Positions 7,225 through 13,972 of a stretch of DNA of 17,293 bases are shown one piece after another (position 1 is the stretch's first letter; each line of letters begins with the position of its first letter). Origin of the DNA: Candidatus Saccharimonadota bacterium (lineage in GTDB: Bacteria; Patescibacteriota; Saccharimonadia; Saccharimonadales; Saccharimonadaceae). Location of the stretch: positions 1-17,293 of the forward strand of contig JAQGGV010000020.1 in assembly GCA_028289185.1 (NCBI GenBank), written 5' to 3'. Under the pieces are notes generated by a model, which was not told the DNA's origin, searched no databases, and saw nothing but the letters and a program-made list of their open reading frames with translations. A program made the position numbers and the translations under genes.

Positions 7225-7253
7225 ATTATAACAGATACGAACTGGCTTTTCCA
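7225..7253 (-). promoter_or_regulatory. Promoter of yebC
   Basis: On the minus strand a TGGAAA (7248-7253, 4 of 6 to TTGACA) is spaced 17 nt from a perfect TATAAT (7225-7230), which is preceded by TGT, making an extended -10. The predicted start is near 7218, about 30 nt before the yebC ATG. The -35 lies right at the end of comEC. Confidence 0.65.
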
Positions 7254-7258
7254 CTCGC

Positions 7259-8710
7259 CTACTCAACCATGTTAGCATCGCGCAGATTATACTTGGTCGC
7301 CCGCCACAGATACAGGCATACGCCAATAATCACGGCATACATAATGGCGACGATAAGTGGCGAGATCGTCACGACCGTCTGAGCCCAACCCAGGCTGGCA
7401 AAGTAATTAATCACCCACACCGAATAGTCCAGCAACCACTGCGCCGGTGCGCCTATAATCGTCGCAAACCCAGGCGCAACAATCCCACCAATTCCCGCAA
7501 TAAATGTCAGCAGCATGGCGAGTGGCACAAACGGTAGTACTAATAAGTTCGAGAAGATCGCCACATTACTAAACTGCCCAAACGCCAACACCAATATCGG
7601 CAGTGTCACAATATGTGCGCTCATTGTTTCACCCAGGATCTGCCGCACCGTCCCGGGTTTTTTGTCACCAAAGAAGTATCGCTGCAGCAACGGAGCCAGA
7701 ATCATCACCCCACCAAATGCCGCAAAACTCAGCTGCCAACCCAGATCATTCCAGGCATACGTCGGGTCGATAAGTGTCGTCACTGCTGCAGCCAGTGGCA
7801 ATAGTACAAGTGGATGGAATGACCGGCCATAATACCAAGCAGCCAAACTGAGACCTGATACCAGCCCTGCTCTGGACATACTCGGACTTGCACCCGTTAT
7901 CGCCATAAACGCCAAGATCATCGACGTCGCAGACAACGCCGACAGATATTTCGAGACCTTCACAAACAATCGCCGCGCCAATCGCACAAGGATAGTCAGG
8001 TTATAACCACTCGCCACCACAACATGCGTCAGACCGGTCACTACAAGCGCCTGCTGCAAATCCGGCGACAGCGCTCGTTTCTGCCCAACCAAATACCCTA
8101 GCCCTAAACTTGATTCAGGTTCACTGATTGCAAGTTGTACTTTGTCAGCGAACCAGTCACGAACCTGCCGTGCAATATCGCCTGGCTGCGGTTGCACGAC
8201 GCTGGCAATCTTTGCTTGGTATATCGTCGCAGCGTAACTTCCAAATCCTTTATCCAACTTTCCCTTTACCGTTACGATGTCACCGCGTTTGATGCTAGCC
8301 CCACTACCTGTACTGACCCAGATTTTGCCAGGCAACGTGGTCGTATGGGCGCTCAGATTACCAAGTCGTATCTGTGTCCCATTTTGCGTTCCCTCGTCTG
8401 GATCATCAATAACCGACCCAGTTATCGTTGCCTGATGGCCAATAACATTCTCAAAAACACTCAATTGAACCGATGTAGATGATCCGCGCCATAGCCCGAT
8501 CAATAGCCCTGCGATAATAATGAGCGGGATAAAAAACATAAAACGTTTCCACAAAATAACCACGCTGAGTACAAGTGCAGCAATCGCCCACGCCACCGAA
8601 CTAAATAACGTTTGGTTAACAAGTGGCACAATAGCAGTACCGACGACAACGCTGCCTGACTCAATCGCAATTAACCACGACGTATGAATTTTCCGTCTGA
8701 ACTGCCACAT
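7259..8710 (-). CDS. comEC: ComEC/Rec2-type DNA uptake channel, without nuclease domain
   Basis: ComEC is the inner-membrane channel that brings single-stranded DNA into the cell during natural transformation. The 483-residue product has N-terminal helices, an OB-fold-like DUF4131 region (about 87-172; TGSVIDDP, GKIWVST, GDIVTVKGKL) and the Competence domain with GLTHVVVASGYN (226-237), a GASPSMSRA segment (273-281) and GWQLSFAAFGGV. The C-terminal metallo-beta-lactamase-like domain of long ComEC proteins is absent. Three starts are possible: TTG 8734, ATG 8716 and ATG 8710. I chose 8710 because GGTGGG lies seven nt upstream of it, but only one nt from 8716. The gene diverges from pgl across a 44-bp gap. 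Natural competence has been shown in cultivated Saccharibacteria. Confidence 0.9.
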   Translation of the reverse strand: MWQFRRKIHTSWLIAIESGSVVVGTAIVPLVNQTLFSSVAWAIAALVLSVVILWKRFMFFIPLIIIAGLLIGLWRGSSTSVQLSVFENVIGHQATITGSVIDDPDEGTQNGTQIRLGNLSAHTTTLPGKIWVSTGSGASIKRGDIVTVKGKLDKGFGSYAATIYQAKIASVVQPQPGDIARQVRDWFADKVQLAISEPESSLGLGYLVGQKRALSPDLQQALVVTGLTHVVVASGYNLTILVRLARRLFVKVSKYLSALSATSMILAFMAITGASPSMSRAGLVSGLSLAAWYYGRSFHPLVLLPLAAAVTTLIDPTYAWNDLGWQLSFAAFGGVMILAPLLQRYFFGDKKPGTVRQILGETMSAHIVTLPILVLAFGQFSNVAIFSNLLVLPFVPLAMLLTFIAGIGGIVAPGFATIIGAPAQWLLDYSVWVINYFASLGWAQTVVTISPLIVAIMYAVIIGVCLYLWRATKYNLRDANMVE

Positions 8711-8717
8711 TTGCATA

Positions 8718-8723
8718 CCCACC
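8718..8723 (-). promoter_or_regulatory. Ribosome binding site that decides the comEC start
   Basis: GGTGGG on the minus strand lies seven nt from the ATG at 8710 but one nt from the ATG at 8716, favouring the downstream start. No convincing promoter for either comEC or pgl could be fixed in the 44-bp divergent gap. Confidence 0.45.
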
Positions 8724-8754
8724 AGTCTATACAATGTGTCATACTATCCATAGC

Positions 8755-9471
8755 ATGAGTGATATACAAGTTTTTGATGATAAAACGCAGTTGGCGCAGG
8801 CTGCTGCCAAACAAACTGTCAAAATCCTCAACGCCGCAATCGACGAATACGCACGCGCAACATGGGTACTCGCGGGTGGATCAACTCCCTTATTGGCGTA
8901 CAAAATTATCGCGACAAATTATGCCGAAGCGGTTGACTGGAAAAGTGTGACTGTCGTCATTGGCGATGAGCGCATCGGCTCGCTTGATAGCAGCGACAAC
9001 AATTGGCAGTCAATTGATGAAATCATCGGTGAACTACCGACAATCAAAGTCCGGCCAATGTCCGACTTATCGGCCGAGGAGGCCGCCGAGGATTATAGCG
9101 ACCAGCTGGCAGATTTACCGACAGTCGACAACGGCCTGCCACGGTTTGATTTGATTTGGCTCGGTGTCGGTCAGGATGGCCATACACTTTCGCTATTTCC
9201 GGAACACGGCAGCCTGTCTCCATCTAATAATCTGGTTATTCCCGTCCATGATTCACCCAAACCGCCACAAGATCGTATCAGTCTGAGCCTGCGGGCACTG
9301 CAAGGTGTCCAAAACGCCCTCATTCTGGCGAGTGGTACAGACAAAAAGAATGCCATCACTTCCGCTCAAAAAGGTGTCAGTCTCCCAATTGAATTAGCGG
9401 TCAGCATTGTCGAAACTCATCAGGGTAATGTCACCTGGTTACTCGATCACGATGCTGCCCCAACAGATTGA
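8755..9471 (+). CDS. pgl: 6-phosphogluconolactonase
   Basis: The enzyme hydrolyses 6-phosphogluconolactone to 6-phosphogluconate in the oxidative pentose phosphate pathway, in the cytosol. The 238-residue product has the NagB/6PGL-type fold markers: AGGSTP (40-45), IGDER (69-73), GVGQDGHTLSLFP (137-149, with the catalytic His) and a downstream P-x-x-R-I-S. The ATG at 8755 begins MSDIQVF; an upstream in-frame ATG at 8734 would add seven residues and reach into the comEC start region. The gene stops with TGA, which shows that UGA is a stop codon here. That stop overlaps the -35 box of the tRNA-Lys promoter. The neighbours give no pathway partner in the window. Confidence 0.93.
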   Translation: MSDIQVFDDKTQLAQAAAKQTVKILNAAIDEYARATWVLAGGSTPLLAYKIIATNYAEAVDWKSVTVVIGDERIGSLDSSDNNWQSIDEIIGELPTIKVRPMSDLSAEEAAEDYSDQLADLPTVDNGLPRFDLIWLGVGQDGHTLSLFPEHGSLSPSNNLVIPVHDSPKPPQDRISLSLRALQGVQNALILASGTDKKNAITSAQKGVSLPIELAVSIVETHQGNVTWLLDHDAAPTD

Positions 9472-9496
9472 CAATACCGTTATAAACTGCTAATCT
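9468..9496 (+). promoter_or_regulatory. Promoter of tRNA-Lys
   Basis: A perfect TTGACA (9468-9473), overlapping the pgl stop codon, is followed after 17 nt by TAATCT (9491-9496), which is preceded by TGC as an extended -10. Transcription should start near 9503, giving a 5' leader of about 29 nt before the mature tRNA. Confidence 0.7.
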
Positions 9497-9531
9497 AGGC
9501 AGGTCGCTTATGCGGCATTTCCGCTAAATAC

Positions 9532-9608
9532 GGGACCATAGCTCAGCTGGTTAGAGCACCTGCCTTTTAAGCAGGGTGTCCTGGGTTCAAGCCCCAGTGG
9601 TCCCTCCA
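9532..9608 (+). tRNA. tRNA-Lys (anticodon UUU), CCA encoded
   Basis: A full cloverleaf can be folded: acceptor GGGACCA (9532-9538) with TGGTCCC (9598-9604); D stem GCTC/GAGC; anticodon stem CCTGC/GCAGG around loop CTTTTAA, with anticodon TTT at 9566-9568; five-base variable loop GTGTC; T stem CTGGG/CCCAG around TTCAAGC; and CCA at 9606-9608. All stems are perfectly paired. The discriminator base (9605) is T, whereas A or G is usual in bacterial tRNA-Lys. Confidence 0.95.
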
Positions 9609-9650
9609 TAGAAAAAGACTCACCCTCCGGGATGGGTCTTTTTCTATGGA
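9605..9650 (+). terminator. Hairpin terminator overlapping the tRNA-Lys 3' end
   Basis: TCCATAGAAAAAGAC (9605-9619) is a perfect 15-base inverted repeat of GTCTTTTTCTATGGA (9636-9650), with a 16-nt loop that can form a small CCC/GGG inner pairing. The stem carries an A-run on the left and a T-run on the right, so it could terminate in either direction. The left arm begins with the discriminator base and CCA of the tRNA. Confidence 0.8.
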
Positions 9651-9668
9651 TTTAACAGATACAATCTA

Positions 9669-9697
9669 TTGACTTTTGTCTATATTTATGCTAAAAT
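9669..9697 (+). promoter_or_regulatory. Promoter of the serine hydrolase gene
   Basis: TTGACT (9669-9674), 17 nt, then TAAAAT (9692-9697) preceded by TGC, an extended -10. The start of transcription would be near 9704, giving a leader of about 16 nt with no obvious ribosome binding site before the ATG at 9720. Confidence 0.7.
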
Positions 9698-9719
9698 AGC
9701 ACGAATACGAAAATCTACT

Positions 9720-10775
9720 ATGGAACGCCCACAAACTCGTAACATCCTCAGAAATACGACAGCCGGAATATTGGCTGTTACTGCTATCGGTGGCACCGTT
9801 GAAGCAACACATGCTGAGTTAAAACCGGTTGCGCCTATCGTGGCCATGGTAGCCGAGACTGTCGCTCCAGTCATTAACATTAAAACCCTGACACCTAGCC
9901 AACTTCCCGACCTGAGTGCAACGCTCCATACCGACCTGGCCAATGCGCTGCAGGACTACACCGGTAACATTGATATCGCCATTCGTGACCGTAACACGGG
10001 CCAAGTTATTGAGTATACAAACGTCGAGAACGCCGCGGGCAAAACCTACGACACAGCTAGTACCATCAAATTCGCAACCGTTGCAAAACTGCTGCTTGTA
10101 AACCAAGCAAATGGTATCACGCTCGGCGTAGAGGGTAATCAACAATTCCCCGACTTCCCTGCCAACATTCCCCTAACCGTTGAACAACTAATGCATGTCA
10201 TCCCAACAATCGAACGCAGTAGCGACGACGATGAATCGTGGGTATGGACCGAACTTGGCGGTGCTACCGCCCTCGATGATCTGTACAAGAGCATCGCGCA
10301 CACCTCAAACACAGCCGCCGAACCAAACGGTCAATGGGGCTGGTCGCAAACAGATGCGCTTGACCAAATAAATACCGTTGCGCTCCTGTCTGACCCTGAC
10401 TCACCACTACTACCAGAATCCAAATTCGTCCTAAACTTCCTGCTCGATCATGTACAGAACCAAGGTGAAAAGGGTGAAGATAACCAGCATTGGGGTATTA
10501 GTGGCGGAGTACCAAAAGGCGTAACCGTCCGTGAAAAAGAAGGCTGGATGAATTACACTGGCAAAACAACAGGACCTTGGACAATCAATAGCGAAGGTAC
10601 CGTCGACGACGGCAACGGCAACGATGGTGTCATATATGACATGGCCGTCTACTCAGAAGGCAATGAAACAATGCAAAGTGGTATCGCAATCAGCGAGACA
10701 GCAGCTACAGTCGTTTGGCATGACATGTCCCAAGCAGCACTAACCAACCGACCACACGCTGGCGGCGGACGCTAA
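9720..10775 (+). CDS. Secreted beta-lactamase-like serine hydrolase
   Basis: This 351-residue protein has a signal peptide (basic start, hydrophobic 14-25, cleavage after THA at residue 32) and a class A beta-lactamase-like domain. The active-site S-x-x-K is visible as STIK (114-117) in the context DTASTIKF. A second motif in the position of SDN may be SSDDD (167-171), and the KTG position appears as KEG (273-275). Such proteins can be beta-lactamases, D,D-peptidases or esterases acting on cell-wall material outside the membrane. The altered second and third motifs and the absence of a clear general-base Glu make true beta-lactamase activity uncertain. I start at ATG 9720 because it leads directly into the signal peptide and sits just below the promoter; the upstream ATG at 9669 begins inside that promoter. 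Confidence 0.75.
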   Translation: MERPQTRNILRNTTAGILAVTAIGGTVEATHAELKPVAPIVAMVAETVAPVINIKTLTPSQLPDLSATLHTDLANALQDYTGNIDIAIRDRNTGQVIEYTNVENAAGKTYDTASTIKFATVAKLLLVNQANGITLGVEGNQQFPDFPANIPLTVEQLMHVIPTIERSSDDDESWVWTELGGATALDDLYKSIAHTSNTAAEPNGQWGWSQTDALDQINTVALLSDPDSPLLPESKFVLNFLLDHVQNQGEKGEDNQHWGISGGVPKGVTVREKEGWMNYTGKTTGPWTINSEGTVDDGNGNDGVIYDMAVYSEGNETMQSGIAISETAATVVWHDMSQAALTNRPHAGGGR

Positions 10776-10776
10776 A

Positions 10777-11259
10777 CTATTTTTTCTTTTTGTCCTTTTT
10801 GCTGGGCAAGCGCGGAATCATGATATCAATCAGTGCGTAAACAACAGCGACCGTTATGATAATCGGTTTGTTATCCGTTACAAGCCCTAGATAGTACGAG
10901 CCCATTTCATCGGGCGACAAGCTATTACCCAGTGGCGTAATCAAAAATGATGCAGCCAAAAGTGCAAAAAATGCCGCTCCAACAATCCGTTGGAGTTGTT
11001 TGCCATATGACTGACCACCGTACAGCAAGAACAGCGCCGGCAATAGAATAAGCGCCACTTGAACGACGCTTGTGAGTGGCAGAGAACCGGGTTCAAATCC
11101 GTACCGTTTGATGAGTATTGCAAGCGGAACTGCCCAAAGTGAAGATAAAAGCGCCCCAGCGCATAGTGCAAGCGCCAAAATACCAAAACGACGGCGTGTA
11201 TAATACGCCAAAATAAATAGTGCAATAATAACAAAGATAAGTGCGTAAACGATGCTCAT
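10777..11259 (-). CDS. Small multi-span membrane protein of unknown function
   Basis: The 160-residue product is mostly hydrophobic with about five predicted membrane helices (near 3-20, 24-47, 60-80, 90-107 and 131-150) and a lysine-rich C-terminal end, KKDKKKK, probably cytosolic. I recognise no conserved family or catalytic motif. It is the last gene of the five-gene peptidase/ligase operon, nine nt after the DUF192 gene, with a G-rich ribosome site overlapping that gene's stop. Its stop lies one base from the convergent serine hydrolase stop. Seen from the other strand, the lysine codons form the T-rich tract directly after the hydrolase gene. Confidence 0.75.
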   Translation of the reverse strand: MSIVYALIFVIIALFILAYYTRRRFGILALALCAGALLSSLWAVPLAILIKRYGFEPGSLPLTSVVQVALILLPALFLLYGGQSYGKQLQRIVGAAFFALLAASFLITPLGNSLSPDEMGSYYLGLVTDNKPIIITVAVVYALIDIMIPRLPSKKDKKKK

Positions 11260-11268
11260 GTTTGCCCC

Positions 11269-11736
11269 CTAAATGTTGGACGGGAGTCCGGCTGGTTCGC
11301 CGCTTTTGATGCCCGTCCGGTCTATTGTACCGCTTGGCAGTTCAATTACATAGTGGGCGGATGTTGGCGATGCAAATTGTGTCGATTTTGATGGATCTAC
11401 GGCATTGTATGATGACGGCTCGGCATCTTTAACCGTATAAACCACCTCTTTATCATCATTCAGCCAGACCATATCAATCGGATAGTTCATGTCTTTCATC
11501 CACATCGGCAGACTACCGTCCTGTGGGAATACAAAAATCATCGCTTGATCGCTGGATAGACTTTTTGTCCCCGATAGTCCCTTTGCCCGTTCGGCGTCGC
11601 TGCGCATAACGGTGAAGTGATAACTATAGCCGTTCAAACGCAGCAATGATTCGCCCTGGCTCATTTGCCAGTAGAGGAGTGAGCCGCCGATAACGGCTGC
11701 AACAGTGATAATAACGGGTTTAACCCATTTCGGCAT
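11269..11736 (-). CDS. Membrane-anchored DUF192 family protein
   Basis: The 155-residue product has an N-terminal membrane helix (about 7-24) and a DUF192 domain, recognised from the pattern AERAKGLSGTKSL, MIFVFP, and MWMKDMNYPIDMVWL. The helix follows a basic start, so the domain is expected outside the membrane. The biochemical function of DUF192 is not established. The ATG directly follows the rimK stop (TAAATG, no gap), so translation is probably coupled to rimK. That position suggests, but does not prove, a link with the ATP-grasp/peptidase genes upstream. Confidence 0.85.
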   Translation of the reverse strand: MPKWVKPVIITVAAVIGGSLLYWQMSQGESLLRLNGYSYHFTVMRSDAERAKGLSGTKSLSSDQAMIFVFPQDGSLPMWMKDMNYPIDMVWLNDDKEVVYTVKDAEPSSYNAVDPSKSTQFASPTSAHYVIELPSGTIDRTGIKSGEPAGLPSNI

Positions 11737-12642
11737 TTAGGCACCAACCTTGTCTTTTTTGTTGCGGCGCTTGGCATTTTGTTCAATGTATTCGATAATT
11801 TTTGAGGCAACATCGCGCTTGGCGACAAGTTCTGGCGTTTTCAGACTGGCAGATGAATTGACTTCCAGCACCAACGGACCACGGTTGCTTCGCATCAAAT
11901 CGACACCACAAATTGGTAGTCCCATAGCTTTAGCGGCTTTGACCGCAGTTTTCTTTTCTTCGTCGGTCAGTTTGACAGGCGAACCTTGTCCACCCTGATG
12001 AGTGTTACTACGGAAATCATCGTCAAGGCTTTGGCGTTTGACGCTGGCGACAACTCGACCACCAACAACAATCACGCGAATATCCTCACCGGCTGATTCT
12101 TTGACGAACTCCTGTACCAGGAAGTTCACGCCCTCGACGTAGAATGCCTGCATAACGGCCTTGGCAGCCTTTGGCGTTTCGGCTAGTACAACTCCGTTGC
12201 CGTGCGTACCACGTGCAACCTTGATAATAAGTGGTGTACCACCAGCAAGTTCCACGACGTCCTCAAAGTTTGCCGTTTCGCGTGCAAAGACAGTTTTCGG
12301 GATACCGACGCCGGCTTTTGCCATAATTTGGTAGGCTCGCAATTTGTCGCGTGAACGAACAATCGCAATTGAGCTAGCCGTACTAAATGCACCCTGATGC
12401 TCAAACTGGCGAACGATAGCCGTACCGTACTTAGTGTAGGTCTGGGCGATACGCGGAATAATCGCATCAAAATCCTTTAGTGACTTACCTTTGTAACGAA
12501 CAACAGGTTGATCCTTTTCAATCGAAACGTAACATTTGGCATAGTTAATGACATGGACTTCGTGTCCACGAGCTTCGGCAACTTCCTTGAGTCGACGAGT
12601 AGAATAGTTGGCACTGCCCTTTGAAAGTATCGCTATACGCAT
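11737..12642 (-). CDS. rimK: RimK-type ATP-grasp alpha-L-glutamate ligase
   Basis: In E. coli RimK adds glutamates to the C-terminus of ribosomal protein S6 and can make poly-glutamate. This 301-residue product follows E. coli RimK closely along its length: MRIAILSKG, RRLKEVAEARGH, FDAIIPRI, YGTAIVRQFE, RSRDKLRAYQ, PLIIKVARGTHGNGVVLAET, FLVQEF, DIRVIVVGG, DDFRSN.H.GG and GVDLMRSNRGPLVLEVN, which covers the ATP-binding Lys, the Arg/Asp substrate residues and the metal-binding E-V-N. The lysine-rich C-terminus is its own. GGAG lies seven nt before the ATG, which is one base after the preceding stop. Whether the target here is S6 cannot be told; no ribosomal gene is in the window. Confidence 0.93.
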   Translation of the reverse strand: MRIAILSKGSANYSTRRLKEVAEARGHEVHVINYAKCYVSIEKDQPVVRYKGKSLKDFDAIIPRIAQTYTKYGTAIVRQFEHQGAFSTASSIAIVRSRDKLRAYQIMAKAGVGIPKTVFARETANFEDVVELAGGTPLIIKVARGTHGNGVVLAETPKAAKAVMQAFYVEGVNFLVQEFVKESAGEDIRVIVVGGRVVASVKRQSLDDDFRSNTHQGGQGSPVKLTDEEKKTAVKAAKAMGLPICGVDLMRSNRGPLVLEVNSSASLKTPELVAKRDVASKIIEYIEQNAKRRNKKDKVGA

Positions 12643-12643
12643 A

Positions 12644-13972
12644 TTATTTCTCCAATTCCTTTATAAAAAAGCTGGCTAGAGCTTGGTGTTTTTCCTCGAC
12701 GAAAGCGCCCGTCGCAATCTGTGGACCGTCGTTTACTTCTAGGAAAAGCCATTCACCTGTGCTGGTGTCCTGTATGACATCAACCCCAGAAATTCGCCTA
12801 TTCATCACAGCGGCCGCATGGATACTGTCAGTCTGAATCTTGGCCGGTAGGTCAGTTGCAGGGACAAGCGTCGCCGTGCCTCCCATTGACGTATTGTTCA
12901 GGTGGGTTGTGTCATCTTTGCGAACACGGTGGATGACGAGGTAGATTTTTTTACCGAATACCAACACACGATAATCACCGGAATTCGGGATGAACTTCTG
13001 CGCAACAACGTAGGCTTCGTTTTTCTCGACTTCCTTAGCTGCTTTTGTGAAATCTTTTTTGGAATTTACGACAACATTCAAATCGCCACGACTGGCGTGG
13101 ATACCCTTTAGTACAAATGGTAGCCCCAATTCCTCTACAAACATGTCATATGAACCTTGCAACTCGCTTGTAACAACAAACACCGAGTCAGGCACGCGGA
13201 TGCCGGCCTGTGACAAAATACTGTATTGATACAGCTTGCTCATACCCGGGAAGTACTGCACGGCTTCGTCAACAATGCGACCACCGCTCGCGAGTACGTA
13301 GCGAGCAATCGCTGCGGTAACATCACGCTCGATCGTGGTTTTGAAATGTACCAGACTATAATCCGTCACTTCCGTACCCAGACGATCAATCGTAACCGAC
13401 ATAATACCGTCCTTGAATCGAATAACCAGATCGTCGTAGCGCGCGTAGTCCATCGAAACTTTTCCGTCACTATATTTCTCGATATTCTTTACCATGTTTT
13501 CAATATTGTCGGTACGCTTTACGCTCAGTAGCAAGACTTTGTCGTTGTGATCGTCCTCGAGCTGCTTGGATACATCAACCACAAAACGGCCACGAAGTGT
13601 ATTACGACCAATCAGAATTGGGTATTTGCTATGTGAACGATCGGACAATGTGTATTGAACCTTTATGTTCTTGTCCTCAATTTTCGTCAGCAACTTCACC
13701 TTGTAGCGATATTCCGCTTTGCCGAATGAGTTCTTGACGGAAACAATTTCGAATTGGTCGGTTGTTATAATGTCACCGCTGTAGTGTGGTGAATCACGAT
13801 CAAAAAGCACGAATGACAATACGCCTTCATGTTCTTTGACCGAACTCGCCCATATAGCGGAACTGTCAGCGCCGGTATCGATTTTGGCTGGCACCGCAGA
13901 AATACCACATGCTGGCATGTCGATTAATGCTTGTCGTCCAATCGTTGCAACTGTTTTCTTCACTCGTACCAT
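12644..13972 (-). CDS. RimB-like aspartic protease fused to an ATP-grasp ligase
   Basis: The N-terminal part (about 1-140) is a retropepsin-like RimB/DUF785 domain (the family often labelled ATP-dependent zinc protease): AKIDTGADSSAIWAS holds the D-T-G-A catalytic motif at 32-35, and PILIGRNTLRGRFVVDV (118-134) is the family's closing strand. The C-terminal part (about 143-442) is an ATP-grasp enzyme: a pre-grasp region, LPFVLKG (Lys289), a glycine-loop-like HASRGDLNV, AQKFIPNSGDYRVLVFG, and GVDVI followed by LFLEVND (E412/N414 as metal ligands). In Pseudomonas, RimB is a separate protein encoded beside RimK. Here protease and ligase are one chain, and a separate RimK follows one base downstream. 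The ATG overlaps the preceding stop by one base, with GGAG seven nt before it. The substrate is unknown. Confidence 0.85.
   Translation of the reverse strand: MVRVKKTVATIGRQALIDMPACGISAVPAKIDTGADSSAIWASSVKEHEGVLSFVLFDRDSPHYSGDIITTDQFEIVSVKNSFGKAEYRYKVKLLTKIEDKNIKVQYTLSDRSHSKYPILIGRNTLRGRFVVDVSKQLEDDHNDKVLLLSVKRTDNIENMVKNIEKYSDGKVSMDYARYDDLVIRFKDGIMSVTIDRLGTEVTDYSLVHFKTTIERDVTAAIARYVLASGGRIVDEAVQYFPGMSKLYQYSILSQAGIRVPDSVFVVTSELQGSYDMFVEELGLPFVLKGIHASRGDLNVVVNSKKDFTKAAKEVEKNEAYVVAQKFIPNSGDYRVLVFGKKIYLVIHRVRKDDTTHLNNTSMGGTATLVPATDLPAKIQTDSIHAAAVMNRRISGVDVIQDTSTGEWLFLEVNDGPQIATGAFVEEKHQALASFFIKELEK

Noticed and set aside
8711..8754. Divergent promoter pair between comEC and pgl
   Set aside because: A TACAAT and a CATACT can be seen but none has a usable -35 at the right spacing, so no promoter is called.
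9669..9719. Upstream ATG that would lengthen the serine hydrolase by 17 residues
   Set aside because: It begins inside a strong promoter, so it would not be transcribed, and it would displace the signal peptide from the N-terminus.
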